Source: Agrostemma githago (Eukaryota; Streptophyta; Magnoliopsida; Caryophyllales; Caryophyllaceae). From it: a DNA stretch of 64,000 nucleotides. Both the position numbers and the translations under genes were made by a program. The stretch is taken from NCBI GenBank assembly GCA_958450325.1, contig CAUDLW010000075.1, positions 35,001-99,000 of the forward strand, in the 5' to 3' direction. Position 1 is the first letter of the stretch, and every line of letters starts with the position of its first letter. This document shows positions 1 to 8,718 of the stretch, piece by piece. Under the pieces are notes generated by a model, which saw only the letters and a program-made list of their open reading frames with translations, was not told the origin of the DNA and searched no databases.

Positions 1-408
1 TTTGATCCAACGTTACCACCTGTTTTTGACGAGTATAATCTTCAACCAAACGGGTTGTGCAAGAAGAAACGAGTTCTGATCTTAACCAAAACGAACATGG
101 AGAGTAAAGGAATTGGGCTTGTTGAATATTTTGAAAAGCAACAAAAGAGACTTGATCCATCCTTGTTCACAACAAGCAAAGTAGAGTTCACAAGCATTCA
201 AAACAGCACCTATTTGAAAAGGATTCGGGCTTGTGGTCGAGCCATAGTACCAACATTACCCACACTTATGTCTATTTGGAGTGAGGATGCGTTGATCCTA
301 ACAAATTTTGTATTTGATCCGGGTGGGATACTTGTTACAAGAATTGAGGACAATACTTTTTCAAAGAAGGAGAGTATGACGCGAGTTCATTTTGCGGCGT
401 TGTTTTGA
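1..408 (+). CDS. Conserved monomer ORF, copy 0 (5' end outside window)
   Basis: The frame is open from base 1 and ends at the shared TGA. By alignment its ATG would lie 47 bases before the window, so 15 full codons are missing and the first base is in phase. Type A, with Ile91 and Thr135. An in-frame continuation follows to TAA at 667-669. A TTG at 55 could be taken as a start but has no support. Confidence 0.45.
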   Translation, partial: FDPTLPPVFDEYNLQPNGLCKKKRVLILTKTNMESKGIGLVEYFEKQQKRLDPSLFTTSKVEFTSIQNSTYLKRIRACGRAIVPTLPTLMSIWSEDALILTNFVFDPGGILVTRIEDNTFSKKESMTRVHFAALF

Positions 409-1413
409 TCGGTCCGAATCTCGAGTTATACTTGGAATTTCGTAGTCGTTCAAAATGGAGGAGATAGATTTCGAGCTTATCTTTCCAATGACTACTGGCG
501 AAGTTTCATTGCACAAGTATTGCCGGAGTTATGCCCCAAACAAGTCAGTTGTGCATTGAAAACCGCTGCTGTTAAATTCTTTGACGGAATTGTTTCTTTT
601 GCCTCGATTTTCTTTAAAGCTTTCAATAAATTCCCGAGGAGAAGAGCTGCTATTTTCAAGTCCGTTTAATCAAGACTACTCGAGCAAGCAAGGGCCTTGC
701 ATCTGCTAAGTTGGCTGATTGTGTTCTCACTTATTCACTGTATCTAGCTATTTAGTTCTAGCCTAGTTCATTTCCCTTTCTTTGTTTTTGTCACTCACTT
801 TATGAGGCTTGACTTTGCTGGTTACCCTCATCCTTGGGTAGAGTTTTAGGCTATAAATAGCCAAGTACTTGATGAATAAATCATTCAATCTTCATCAAAC
901 AAAATCTGAGTTAAGCTTTGCCTTCCTTTTCGTCATTGTAGTTCACAAGACAAAGTATTAGAGTAAGTCGCGTTACAAGCTCTATACTAGCTATTTCAAT
1001 CGAGTGTTTGAGTTAGCACCCGCTTTGTTGAGGTATAGGTCTATCTCACTTAGCACACTATCTTTGGTTACGTTCTATCATCAATTTACAGCAGCTATTT
1101 CAACCTAATTTCGTTTCTTTGTTTCGTTCATTTCAAATTACTATCTATCATCAAATAACTTGTTCAAAGTTCATTCTAACTCACATCATAAGTGCTATCA
1201 CAGCTGCAACTCTTGATTTTTCTTTAAATCAGGACGGTCCAAGGAGTGTCGAAGCCAAGTTATTAGTTGAATTTCTGATTGCGATTGGAATTCAAGGGTT
1301 AAACTCTAACGAGGTAGTTCGAGGGTTAATCGGTTTTGATTATCTCGTGGTTCTTGTTGAAGTTCCGATACATTTGTTTCTTACTATTCACGTTTGAACT
1401 GTTCACACAAAAA

Positions 1414-1869
1414 ATGTCAGCAATTTTCTCGTTTGAAAACACTTACGAGGAAAGTTTGGTGTTTGATCCAACGTTACCACCTGTTTTTGACGAGTATAAT
1501 CTTCAACCAAACGGGTTGTGCAAGAAGAAACGAGTTCTGATCTTAACCAAAACGAACATGGAGAGTAAAGGAATTGGGCTTGTTGAATATTTTGAAAAGC
1601 AACAAAAGAGACTTGATCCATCCTTGTTCACAACAAGCAAAGTAGAGTTCACAAGCATTCAAAACAGCACCTATTTGAAAAGGATTCGGGCTTGTGGTCG
1701 AGCCATAGTACCAACATTACCCACACTTATGTCTATTTGGAGTGAGGATGCGTTGATCCTAACAAATTTTGTATTTGATCCGTGTGGGATACTTGTTACA
1801 AGAATTGAGGACAATACTTTTTCAAAGAAGGAGAGTATGACGCGAGTTCATTTTGCGGCGTTGTTTTGA
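1414..1869 (+). CDS. Conserved monomer ORF, copy 1 (reference copy, 151 aa, unknown function)
   Basis: I do not recognise this protein family. The ATG (AAAAAATGTC, A at -3) was chosen because it is the first ATG downstream of the TATA box at 852 that could lie in the transcript; the preceding 539 nt hold none. Visible parts: an acidic, aromatic N-terminus (residues 5-28, ending Val-Phe-Asp-Glu-Tyr), a basic cluster CKKKRV at 36-41 resembling a short nuclear localisation signal, a mixed central region, and a C-terminal part containing Phe-Asp-Pro at 121-123. There is no zinc knuckle, protease, RT or integrase motif. The acidic Phe-Asp-Pro/Phe-Asp-Glu-Tyr style recalls tails downstream of integrase in some plant Ty3-type polyproteins, a weak compositional impression only. 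Gly124 is Cys here, unique to this copy. The primer-site match at 1193 reads TGCTATCACAGC. The frame stays open after the TGA to 2130. Confidence 0.5.
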   Translation: MSAIFSFENTYEESLVFDPTLPPVFDEYNLQPNGLCKKKRVLILTKTNMESKGIGLVEYFEKQQKRLDPSLFTTSKVEFTSIQNSTYLKRIRACGRAIVPTLPTLMSIWSEDALILTNFVFDPCGILVTRIEDNTFSKKESMTRVHFAALF

Positions 1870-2130
1870 TCGGTCCGAATCTCGAGTTATACTTGGAATT
1901 TCGTAGTCGTTCAAAATGGAGGAGATAGATTTCGAGCTTATCTTTCCAATGACTACTGGCGAAGTTTCATTGCACAAGTATTGCCGGAGTTATGCCCCAA
2001 ACAAGTCAGCTGTGCATTGAAAACCGCTGCTGTTAAATTCTTTGACGGAATTGTTTCTTTTGCCTCGATTTTCTTTAAAGCTTTCAATAAATTCCCGAGG
2101 AGAAGAGCTGCTATTTTCAAGTCCGTTTAA
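1870..2130 (+). other. In-frame continuation of the ORF beyond its TGA (reference copy 1)
   Basis: Immediately after the TGA at 1867-1869 the same frame runs 86 sense codons without a stop and closes at TAA 2128-2130. The encoded stretch has ordinary protein-like composition: an aromatic segment with Asp-Tyr-Trp-Arg, several Cys, and a basic Pro-Arg-Arg-Arg near its end. Every copy has this tail at ORF end +1 to +261. It is open in all except copies 38-40, where CGA has become TGA four codons in. It has no ATG near its start, so translation would need readthrough of the TGA; otherwise it is a coding fossil. Confidence 0.6.
2097..2107 (+). other. Candidate polypurine tract (reference copy)
   Basis: GAGGAGAAGAG is an unbroken 11-purine run followed by CTGC. 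It sits where a plus-strand primer should lie if an LTR starts at the following TG (2109). It is also inside the tail reading frame, so this is a weak inference. A second purine-rich stretch, GGAGGAGA at 1918-1925, is an alternative. Confidence 0.3.
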
Positions 2131-2148
2131 TCAAGACTACTCGAGCAA

Positions 2149-2161
2149 GCAAGGGCCTTGC
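2149..2161 (+). repeat. Short palindrome GCAAGG-G-CCTTGC
   Basis: Perfect 6-bp arms around one base, in the gap between the tail TAA and the U3-like region, conserved in nearly all copies. Possible protein site or chance; no function is assigned. Confidence 0.4.
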
Positions 2162-2262
2162 ATCTGCTAAGTTGGCTGATTGTGTTCTCACTTATTCACT
2201 GTATCTAGCTATTTAGTTCTAGCCTAGTTCATTTCCCTTTCTTTGTTTTTGTCACTCACTTT

Positions 2263-2292
2263 ATGAGGCTTTACATTGCTGGTTAGCCTCAT
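2263..2292 (+). repeat. U3 inverted repeat ATGAGGCT/AGCCTCAT
   Basis: Perfect 8-bp arms separated by 14 bases, 21 bp upstream of the TATA element. Some copies (for example 1, 4, 5, 10, 12-15 and 42-44) read ACCCTCAT and lose one pair. It could be a regulatory-protein site or a small hairpin. Confidence 0.45.
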
Positions 2293-2293
2293 C

Positions 2294-2326
2294 CTTGGCT
2301 AGAGTTTTAGGCTATAAATAGCCAAG
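2294..2326 (+). repeat. Inverted repeat CTTGGCTA/TAGCCAAG spanning the TATA box
   Basis: Perfect 8-bp arms only in the leaders of copies 2-6; the other copies read CTTGGGTA on the left and have one mismatch. Confidence 0.45.
2310..2323 (+). promoter_or_regulatory. TATA box inside a palindrome (reference copy 2)
   Basis: GGCTATAAATAGCC has perfect 6-bp arms around AA, with the plant-type TATAAATA at 2313-2320. It recurs 562 or 561 bp before each main ATG. Exceptions: copy 21 (TATAAATAGG) and copy 34 (TATATATA, still palindromic). Transcription would be expected to start about 30 bp downstream, near 2345. The partial copy 44 at the right edge has its TATA box at 63658. Confidence 0.7.
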
Positions 2327-2335
2327 TACTTGATG

Positions 2336-2341
2336 AATAAA
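2336..2341 (+). terminator. Poly(A) signal AATAAA in the R-like region (reference copy 2)
   Basis: AATAAA lies 23 bp after the start of the TATA box, the close spacing seen in plant LTRs, where one LTR drives initiation and the next polyadenylation. It is AAGAAA in the leaders of copies 39, 40 and 41. Confidence 0.5.
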
Positions 2342-2653
2342 TCATTCAATCTTCATCAAACAAAATCTGAGTTAAGCTTTGCCTTCCTTTTCGTCATTGT
2401 AGTTCACAAGACAAAGTATTAGAGTAAGTCGCGTTACAAGCTCTATACTAGCTATTTCAATCGAGTGTTTGAGTTAGCACCCGCTTTGTTGAGGTATAGG
2501 TCTATCTCACTTAGCACACTATCTTTGGTTACGTTCTATCATCAATTTACAGCAGCTATTTCAACCTAATTTCGTTTCTTTGTTTCGTTCATTTCAAATT
2601 ACTATCCATCATCAAATCACTTGTTCAAAGTTCATTCTAACTCACATCATAAG

Positions 2654-2665
2654 TGCTATCAGAGC
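2654..2665 (+). other. Primer-binding-site match to plant initiator tRNA-Met (reference copy 2)
   Basis: TGCTATCAGAGC matches TGGTATCAGAGC, the complement of the plant tRNA-iMet 3' end and the usual primer site of many plant LTR retrotransposons, at 11 of 12 bases. It lies 341 bp after the TATA box, where an LTR would end. Ten copies (1, 6, 8, 15, 16, 17, 19, 21, 22, 27) read TGCTATCACAGC, 10 of 12. No copy has the perfect site. Confidence 0.6.
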
Positions 2666-2874
2666 TGCAACTCTTGATTTTTCTTTAAATCAGGACGGTC
2701 CAAGGAGTGTCGAAGCCAAGTTATTAGTTGAATTTCTGATTGCGATTGGAATTCAAGGGTTAAACTCTAGCGAGGTAGTTCGAGGGTTAATCGGTTTTGA
2801 TTATCTCGTGGTTCTTGTTGAAGTTCCGATACATTTGTTTCTTACTATTCACGTTTGAACTGTTCACACAAAAA

Positions 2875-3330
2875 ATGTCAGCAATTTTCTCGTTTGAAAA
2901 CACTTACGAGGAAAGTTTGGTGTTTGATCCAACGTTACCACCTGTTTTTGACGAGTATAATCTTCAACCAAACGGGTTGTGCAAGAAGAAACGAGTTCTG
3001 ATCTTAACCAAAACGAACATGGAGAGTAAAGGAATTGGGCTTGTTGAATATTTTGAAAAGCAACAAAAGAGACTTGATCCATCCTTGTTCACAACAAGCA
3101 AAGTAGAGTTCACAAGCATTCAAAACAGCACCTATTTGAAAAGGAGTCGGGCTTGTGGTCGAGCCATAGTACCAACGTTACCCACACTTATGTCTATTTG
3201 GAGTGAGGATGCGTTGATCCTAACAAATTTTGTATTTGATCCGGGTGGGATACTTGTTACAAGAATTGAGGACAATTCTTTTTCAAAGAAGGAGAGTATG
3301 ACGCGAGTTCATTTTGCGGCGTTGTTTTGA
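2875..3330 (+). CDS. Conserved monomer ORF, copy 2 (A/other hybrid)
   Basis: The first half is type A (Asn29, Thr45); the second half has Ser91 and Ser135, suggesting an exchange between codons 57 and 91. TATA box at 2313, primer-site match at 2654. The tail after the TGA runs open to 3591 and has a private Lys-to-Glu change near its end. Confidence 0.45.
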   Translation: MSAIFSFENTYEESLVFDPTLPPVFDEYNLQPNGLCKKKRVLILTKTNMESKGIGLVEYFEKQQKRLDPSLFTTSKVEFTSIQNSTYLKRSRACGRAIVPTLPTLMSIWSEDALILTNFVFDPGGILVTRIEDNSFSKKESMTRVHFAALF

Positions 3331-4335
3331 TCGGTCCGAATCTCGATTTATACTTGGAATTTCGTAGTCGTTCAAAATGGAGGAGATAGATTTCGAGCTT
3401 ATCTTTCCAATGACTACTGGCGAAGTTTCATTGCACAAGTATTGCCGGAGTTATGCCCCAAACAAGTCAGCTGTGCATTGAAAACCGCTGCTGTTAAATT
3501 CTTTGACGGAATTGTTTCTTTTGCCTCGATTTTCTTTAAAGCTTTCAATAAATTCCCGAGGAGAAGAGCTGCTATTTTCGAGTCCGTTTAATCAAGACTA
3601 CTCGAGCAAGCAAGGGCCTTGCATCTGCTAAGTTGGCTGATTGTGTTCTCACTTATTCACTGTATCTAGCTATTTAGTTCTAGCCTAGTTCATTTCCCTT
3701 TCTTTGTTTTTGTCACTCACTTTATGAGGCTTTACATTGCTGGTTAGCCTCATCCTTGGCTAGAGTTTTAGGCTATAAATAGCCAAGTACTTGATGAATA
3801 AATCATTCAATCTTCATCAAACAAAATCTGAGTTAAGCTTTGCCTTCCTTTTCGTCATTGTAGTTCACAAGACAAAGTATTAGAGTAAGTCGCGTTACAA
3901 GCTCTATACTAGCTATTTCAATCGAGTGTTTGAGTTAGCACCCGCTTTGTTGAGGTATAGGTCTATCTCACTTAGCACACTATCTTTGGTTACGTTCTAT
4001 CATCAATTTACAGCAGCTATTTCAACCTAATTTCGTTTCTTTGTTTCGTTCATTTCAAATTACTATCCATCATCAAATCACTTGTTCAAAGTTCATTCTA
4101 ACTCACATCATAAGTGCTATCAGAGCTGCAACTCTTGATTTTTCTTTAAATCAGGACGGTCCAAGGAGTGTCGAAGCCAAGTTATTAGTTGAATTTCTGA
4201 TTGCGATTGGAATTCAAGGGTTAAACTCTAGCGAGGTAGTTCGAGGGTTAATCGGTTTTGATTATCTCGTGGTTCTTGTTGAAGTTCTGATACATTTGTT
4301 TCTTACTATTCACATTTGAACTGTTCACACAAAAA

Positions 4336-4791
4336 ATGTCAGCAATTTTCTCGTTTGAAAACACTTACGAGGAAAGTTTGGTGTTTGATCCAACGTTACA
4401 ACCTGTTTTTGACGAGTATCATCTTCAACCAATTGGGTTGTGCAAGAAGAAACGAGTTCTGATCTTAGCCAAAACGAACATGGAGAGTAAAGGGATTGGG
4501 CTTGTGGAATATTTTGAAAAGCAACAAAAGAGACTTAATCCATCCTTGTTCACAATAAGCAAAGTAGAGTTCACAAGCATTCAAAACAGCACCTATTTGA
4601 AAAGAAGTCGGGCTTGTGGTCGAGCCATAGTACAAACGTTACCCACACTTATGTCTATTTGTAGTGAGGATGCGTTGATCCTAACAAATTTTGTATTTGA
4701 TCCGGGTGGGATACTTGTTACAAGAATTGAGGACAATTCTTTTTCAAAGAAGGAGAGTATGACGCGAGTTCATTTTGCGGCGTTGTTTTGA
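4336..4791 (+). CDS. Conserved monomer ORF, copy 3 (B2)
   Basis: 151 codons with Gln22, His29, Ile33, Ile74, Gln100, Cys109 and a private Asn68. TATA box at 3774, primer-site match at 4115. The tail is open to 5052. Confidence 0.45.
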   Translation: MSAIFSFENTYEESLVFDPTLQPVFDEYHLQPIGLCKKKRVLILAKTNMESKGIGLVEYFEKQQKRLNPSLFTISKVEFTSIQNSTYLKRSRACGRAIVQTLPTLMSICSEDALILTNFVFDPGGILVTRIEDNSFSKKESMTRVHFAALF

Positions 4792-5796
4792 TCGGTCCGA
4801 ATCTCGATTTATACTTGGAATTTCGTAGTCGTTCAAAATGGAGGAGATAGATTTCGAGCTTATCTTTCCAATGACTACTGGCGAAGTTTCATTGCACAAG
4901 TATTGCCGGAGTTATGCCCCAAACAAGTCAGCTGTGCATTGAAAACCGCTGCTGTTAAATTCTTTGACGGAATTGTTTCTTTTGCCTCGATTTTCTTTAA
5001 AGCTTTCAATAAATTCCCGAGGAGAAGAGCTGCTATTTTCAAGTCCGTTTAATCAAGACTACTCGAGCAAGCAAGGGCCTTGCATCTGCTAAGTTGGCTG
5101 ATTGTGTTCTCACTTATTCACTGTATCTAGCTATTTAGTTCTAGCCTAGTTCATTTCCCTTTCTTTGTTTTTGTCACTCACTTTATGAGGCTTGACTTTG
5201 CTGGTTACCCTCATCCTTGGCTAGAGTTTTAGGCTATAAATAGCCAAGTACTTGATGAATAAATCATTCAATCTTCATCAAACAAAATCTGAGTTAAGCT
5301 TTGCCTTCCTTTTCGTCATTGTAGTTCACAAGACAAAGTATTAGAGTAAGTCGCGTTACAAGCTCTATACTAGCTATTTCAATCGAGTGTTTGAGTTAGC
5401 ACCCGCTTTGTTGAGGTATAGGTCTATCTCACTTAGCACACTATCTTTGGTTACGTTCTATCATCAATTTACAGCAGCTATTTCAACCTAATTTCGTTTC
5501 TTTGTTTCGTTCATTTCAAATTACTATCCATCATCAAATCACTTGTTCAAAGTTCATTCTAACTCACATCATAAGTGCTATCAGAGCTGCAACTCTTGAT
5601 TTTTCTTTAAATCAGGACGGTCCAAGGAGTGTCGAAGCCAAGTTATTAGTTGAATTTCTGATTGCGATTGGAATTCAAGGGTTAAACTCTAGCGAGGTAG
5701 TTCGAGGGTTAATCGGTTTTGATTATCTCGTGGTTCTTGTTGAAGTTCTGATACATTTGTTTCTTACTATTCACATTTGAACTGTTCACACAAAAA

Positions 5797-6252
5797 ATGT
5801 CAGCAATTTTCTCGTTTGAAAACACTTACGAGGAAAGTTTGGTGTTTGATCCAACGTTACAACCTGTTTTTGACGAGTATCATCTTCAACCAATTGGGTT
5901 GTGCAAGAAGAAACGAGTTCTGATCTTAGCCAAAACGAACATGGAGAGTAAAGGGATTGGGCTTGTGGAATATTTTGAAAAGCAACAAAAGAGACTTGAT
6001 CCATCCTTGTTCACAATAAGCAAAGTAGAGTTCACAAGCATTCAAAACAGCACCTATTTGAAAAGAAGTCGGGCTTGTGGTCGAGCCATAGTACAAACGT
6101 TACCCACACTTATGTCTATTTGTAGTGAGGATGCGTTGATCCTAACAAATTTTGTATTTGATCCGGGTGGGATACTTGTTACAAGAATTGAGGACAATTC
6201 TTTTTCAAAGAAGGAGAGTATGACGCGAGTTCATTTTGCGGCGTTGTTTTGA
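5797..6252 (+). CDS. Conserved monomer ORF, copy 4 (B2)
   Basis: As copy 3 but with Asp68. TATA box at 5235, primer-site match at 5576; tail open to 6513. Confidence 0.45.
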   Translation: MSAIFSFENTYEESLVFDPTLQPVFDEYHLQPIGLCKKKRVLILAKTNMESKGIGLVEYFEKQQKRLDPSLFTISKVEFTSIQNSTYLKRSRACGRAIVQTLPTLMSICSEDALILTNFVFDPGGILVTRIEDNSFSKKESMTRVHFAALF

Positions 6253-7257
6253 TCGGTCCGAATCTCGATTTATACTTGGAATTTCGTAGTCGTTCAAAAT
6301 GGAGGAGATAGATTTCGAGCTTATCTTTCCAATGACTACTGGCGAAGTTTCATTGCACAAGTATTGCCGGAGTTATGCCCCAAACAAGTCAGCTGTGCAT
6401 TGAAAACCGCTGCTGTTAAATTCTTTGACGGAATTGTTTCTTTTGCCTCGATTTTCTTTAAAGCTTTCAATAAATTCCCGAGGAGAAGAGCTGCTATTTT
6501 CAAGTCCGTTTAATCAAGACTACTCGAGCAAGCAAGGGCCTTGCATCTGCTAAGTTGGCTGATTGTGTTCTCACTTATTCACTGTATCTAGCTATTTAGT
6601 TCTAGCCTAGTTCATTTCCCTTTCTTTGTTTTTGTCACTCACTTTATGAGGCTTGACTTTGCTGGTTACCCTCATCCTTGGCTAGAGTTTTAGGCTATAA
6701 ATAGCCAAGTACTTGATGAATAAATCATTCAATCTTCATCAAACAAAATCTGAGTTAAGCTTTGCCTTCCTTTTCGTCATTGTAGTTCACAAGACAAAGT
6801 ATTAGAGTAAGTCGCGTTACAAGCTCTATACTAGCTATTTCAATCGAGTGTTTGAGTTAGCACCCGCTTTGTTGAGGTATAGGTCTATCTCACTTAGCAC
6901 ACTATCTTTGGTTACGTTCTATCATCAATTTACAGCAGCTATTTCAACCTAATTTCGTTTCTTTGTTTCGTTCATTTCAAATTACTATCCATCATCAAAT
7001 CACTTGTTCAAAGTTCATTCTAACTCACATCATAAGTGCTATCAGAGCTGCAACTCTTGATTTTTCTTTAAATCAGGACGGTCCAAGGAGTGTCGAAGCC
7101 AAGTTATTAGTTGAATTTCTGATTGCGATTGGAATTCAAGGGTTAAACTCTAGCGAGGTAGTTCGAGGGTTAATCGGTTTTGATTATCTCGTGGTTCTTG
7201 TTGAAGTTCTGATACATTTGTTTCTTACTATTCACATTTGAACTGTTCACACAAAAA

Positions 7258-7713
7258 ATGTCAGCAATTTTCTCGTTTGAAAACACTTACGAGGAAAGTT
7301 TGGTGTTTGATCCAACATTACAACCTGTTTTTGACGAGTATCATCTTCAACCAATTGGGTTGTGCAAGAAGAAACGAGTTCTGATCTTAGCCAAAACGAA
7401 CATGGAGAGTAAAGGGATTGGGCTTGTGGAATATTTTGAAAAGCAACAAAAGAGACTTGATCCATCCTTGTTCACAATAAGCAAAGTAGAGTTCACAAGC
7501 ATTCAAAACAGCACCTATTTGAAAAGAAGTCGGGCTTGTGGTCGAGCCATAGTACAAACGTTACCCACACTTATGTCTATTTGTAGTGAGGATGCGTTGA
7601 TCCTAACAAATTTTGTATTTGATCCGGGTGGGATACTTGTTACAAGAATTGAGGACAATTCTTTTTCAAAGAAGGAGAGTATGACGCGAGTTCATTTTGC
7701 GGCGTTGTTTTGA
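7258..7713 (+). CDS. Conserved monomer ORF, copy 5 (B2)
   Basis: Same protein as copy 4; one private synonymous change in codon 20. TATA box at 6696, primer-site match at 7037; tail open to 7974. Confidence 0.45.
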   Translation: MSAIFSFENTYEESLVFDPTLQPVFDEYHLQPIGLCKKKRVLILAKTNMESKGIGLVEYFEKQQKRLDPSLFTISKVEFTSIQNSTYLKRSRACGRAIVQTLPTLMSICSEDALILTNFVFDPGGILVTRIEDNSFSKKESMTRVHFAALF

Positions 7714-8718
7714 TCGGTCCGAATCTCGATTTATACTTGGAATTTCGTAGTCGTTCAAAATGGAGGAGATAGATTTCGAGCTTATCTTTCCAATGACTAC
7801 TGGCGAAGTTTCATTGCACAAGTATTGCCGGAGTTATGCCCCAAACAAGTCAGCTGTGCATTGAAAACCGCTGCTGTTAAATTCTTTGACGGAATTGTTT
7901 CTTTTGCCTCGATTTTCTTTAAAGCTTTCAATAAATTCCCGAGGAGAAGAGCTGCTATTTTCAAGTCCGTTTAATCAAGACTACTCGAGCAAGCAAGGGC
8001 CTTGCATCTGCTAAGTTGGCTGATTGTGTTCTCACTTATTCACTGTATCTAGCTATTTAGTTCTAGCCTAGTTCATTTCCCTTTCTTTGTTTTTGTCACT
8101 CACTTTATGAGGCTTTACATTGCTGGTTAGCCTCATCCTTGGCTAGAGTTTTAGGCTATAAATAGCCAAGTACTTGATGAATAAATCATTCAATCTTCAT
8201 CAAACAAAATCTGAGTTAAGCTTTGCCTTCCTTTTCGTCATTGTAGTTCACAAGACAAAGTATTAGAGTAAGTCGCGTTACAAGCTCTATACTAGCTATT
8301 TCAATCGAGTGTTTGAGTTAGCACCCGCTTTGTTGAGGTATAGGTCTATCTCACTTAGCACACTATCTTTGGTTACGTTCTATCATCAATTTACAGCAGC
8401 TATTTCAACCTAATTTCGTTTCTTTGTTTCGTTCATTTCAAATTACTATCTATCATCAAATCACTTGTTCAAAGTTCATTCTAACTCACATCATAAGTGC
8501 TATCACAGCTGCAACTCTTGATTTTTATTTAAATCAGGACGGTCCAAGGAGTGTCGAAGCCAAGTTATTAGTTGAATTTCTGATTGCGATTGGAATTCAA
8601 GGGTTAAACTCTAGCGAGGTAGTTCGAGGGTTAATCGGTTTTGATTATCTCGTGGTTCTTGTTGAAGTTCCGATACATTTGTTTCTTACTATTCACGTTT
8701 GAACTGTTCACACAAAAA

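Larger units (their letters stand above)
2109..2646 (+). repeat. Candidate LTR-equivalent segment (reference copy)
   Basis: Bounded by TG after the purine tract and by CA in CTCACA, eight bases before the primer-site match. It holds the TATA box and AATAAA in the order expected for U3-R-U5. In a tandem array with one LTR per monomer the two ends cannot be confirmed by comparing paired LTRs, and no target-site duplication is visible, so both boundaries are guesses. Confidence 0.35.
2336..2874 (+). promoter_or_regulatory. ATG-free leader (reference copy 2)
   Basis: From just after the ATG overlapping the AATAAA to the base before the main ATG there is no ATG in 539 nt. It spans the R/U5-like region, the primer site and about 210 bp of internal leader. 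A frame through it stays open for about 120 codons without any ATG and ends in TGA just before the main ORF; I see no recognisable protein in it. Confidence 0.65.
1..4335 (+). repeat. Array block I, copies 0-2, type A
   Basis: Type A is recognised by Asn29, Asn33 and Thr45 in the ORF (TATAATC and CAAACGG in the DNA). Copies 0 and 1 also carry Ile91 and Thr135. Copy 2 is a hybrid: A-like in its first half, but Ser91 and Ser135 like other types in its second half. The leaders of copies 2-6 have CTTGGCTA before the TATA box where nearly all others have CTTGGGTA. Confidence 0.8.
4336..8718 (+). repeat. Array block II, copies 3-5, type B2
   Basis: Three almost identical monomers share Gln22, His29, Ile33, Ile74, Gln100 and Cys109, a set found nowhere else in the window. 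They look like a recent local triplication. Copy 3 has a private Asp68Asn and copy 5 a private synonymous change in codon 20. Confidence 0.8.

Noticed and set aside
1119..1397. A 92-codon frame ahead of each main ORF
   Set aside because: It begins at TTG and contains no ATG, so it is not a gene in a eukaryotic context. Kept only as a possible relic in the findings.
1403..1621. A 72-codon minus-strand frame, repeated in nearly every monomer
   Set aside because: It lies wholly opposite the 5' part of the main ORF, has no promoter or leader of its own, and changes with the sense frame. It is a shadow of the sense ORF.
2086..2091. AATAAA near the end of the tail frame as a poly(A) signal
   Set aside because: It is made of in-frame codons, is lost in C-type copies (AACAAA), and lies upstream of the TAA. 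The AATAAA after the TATA box fits better.
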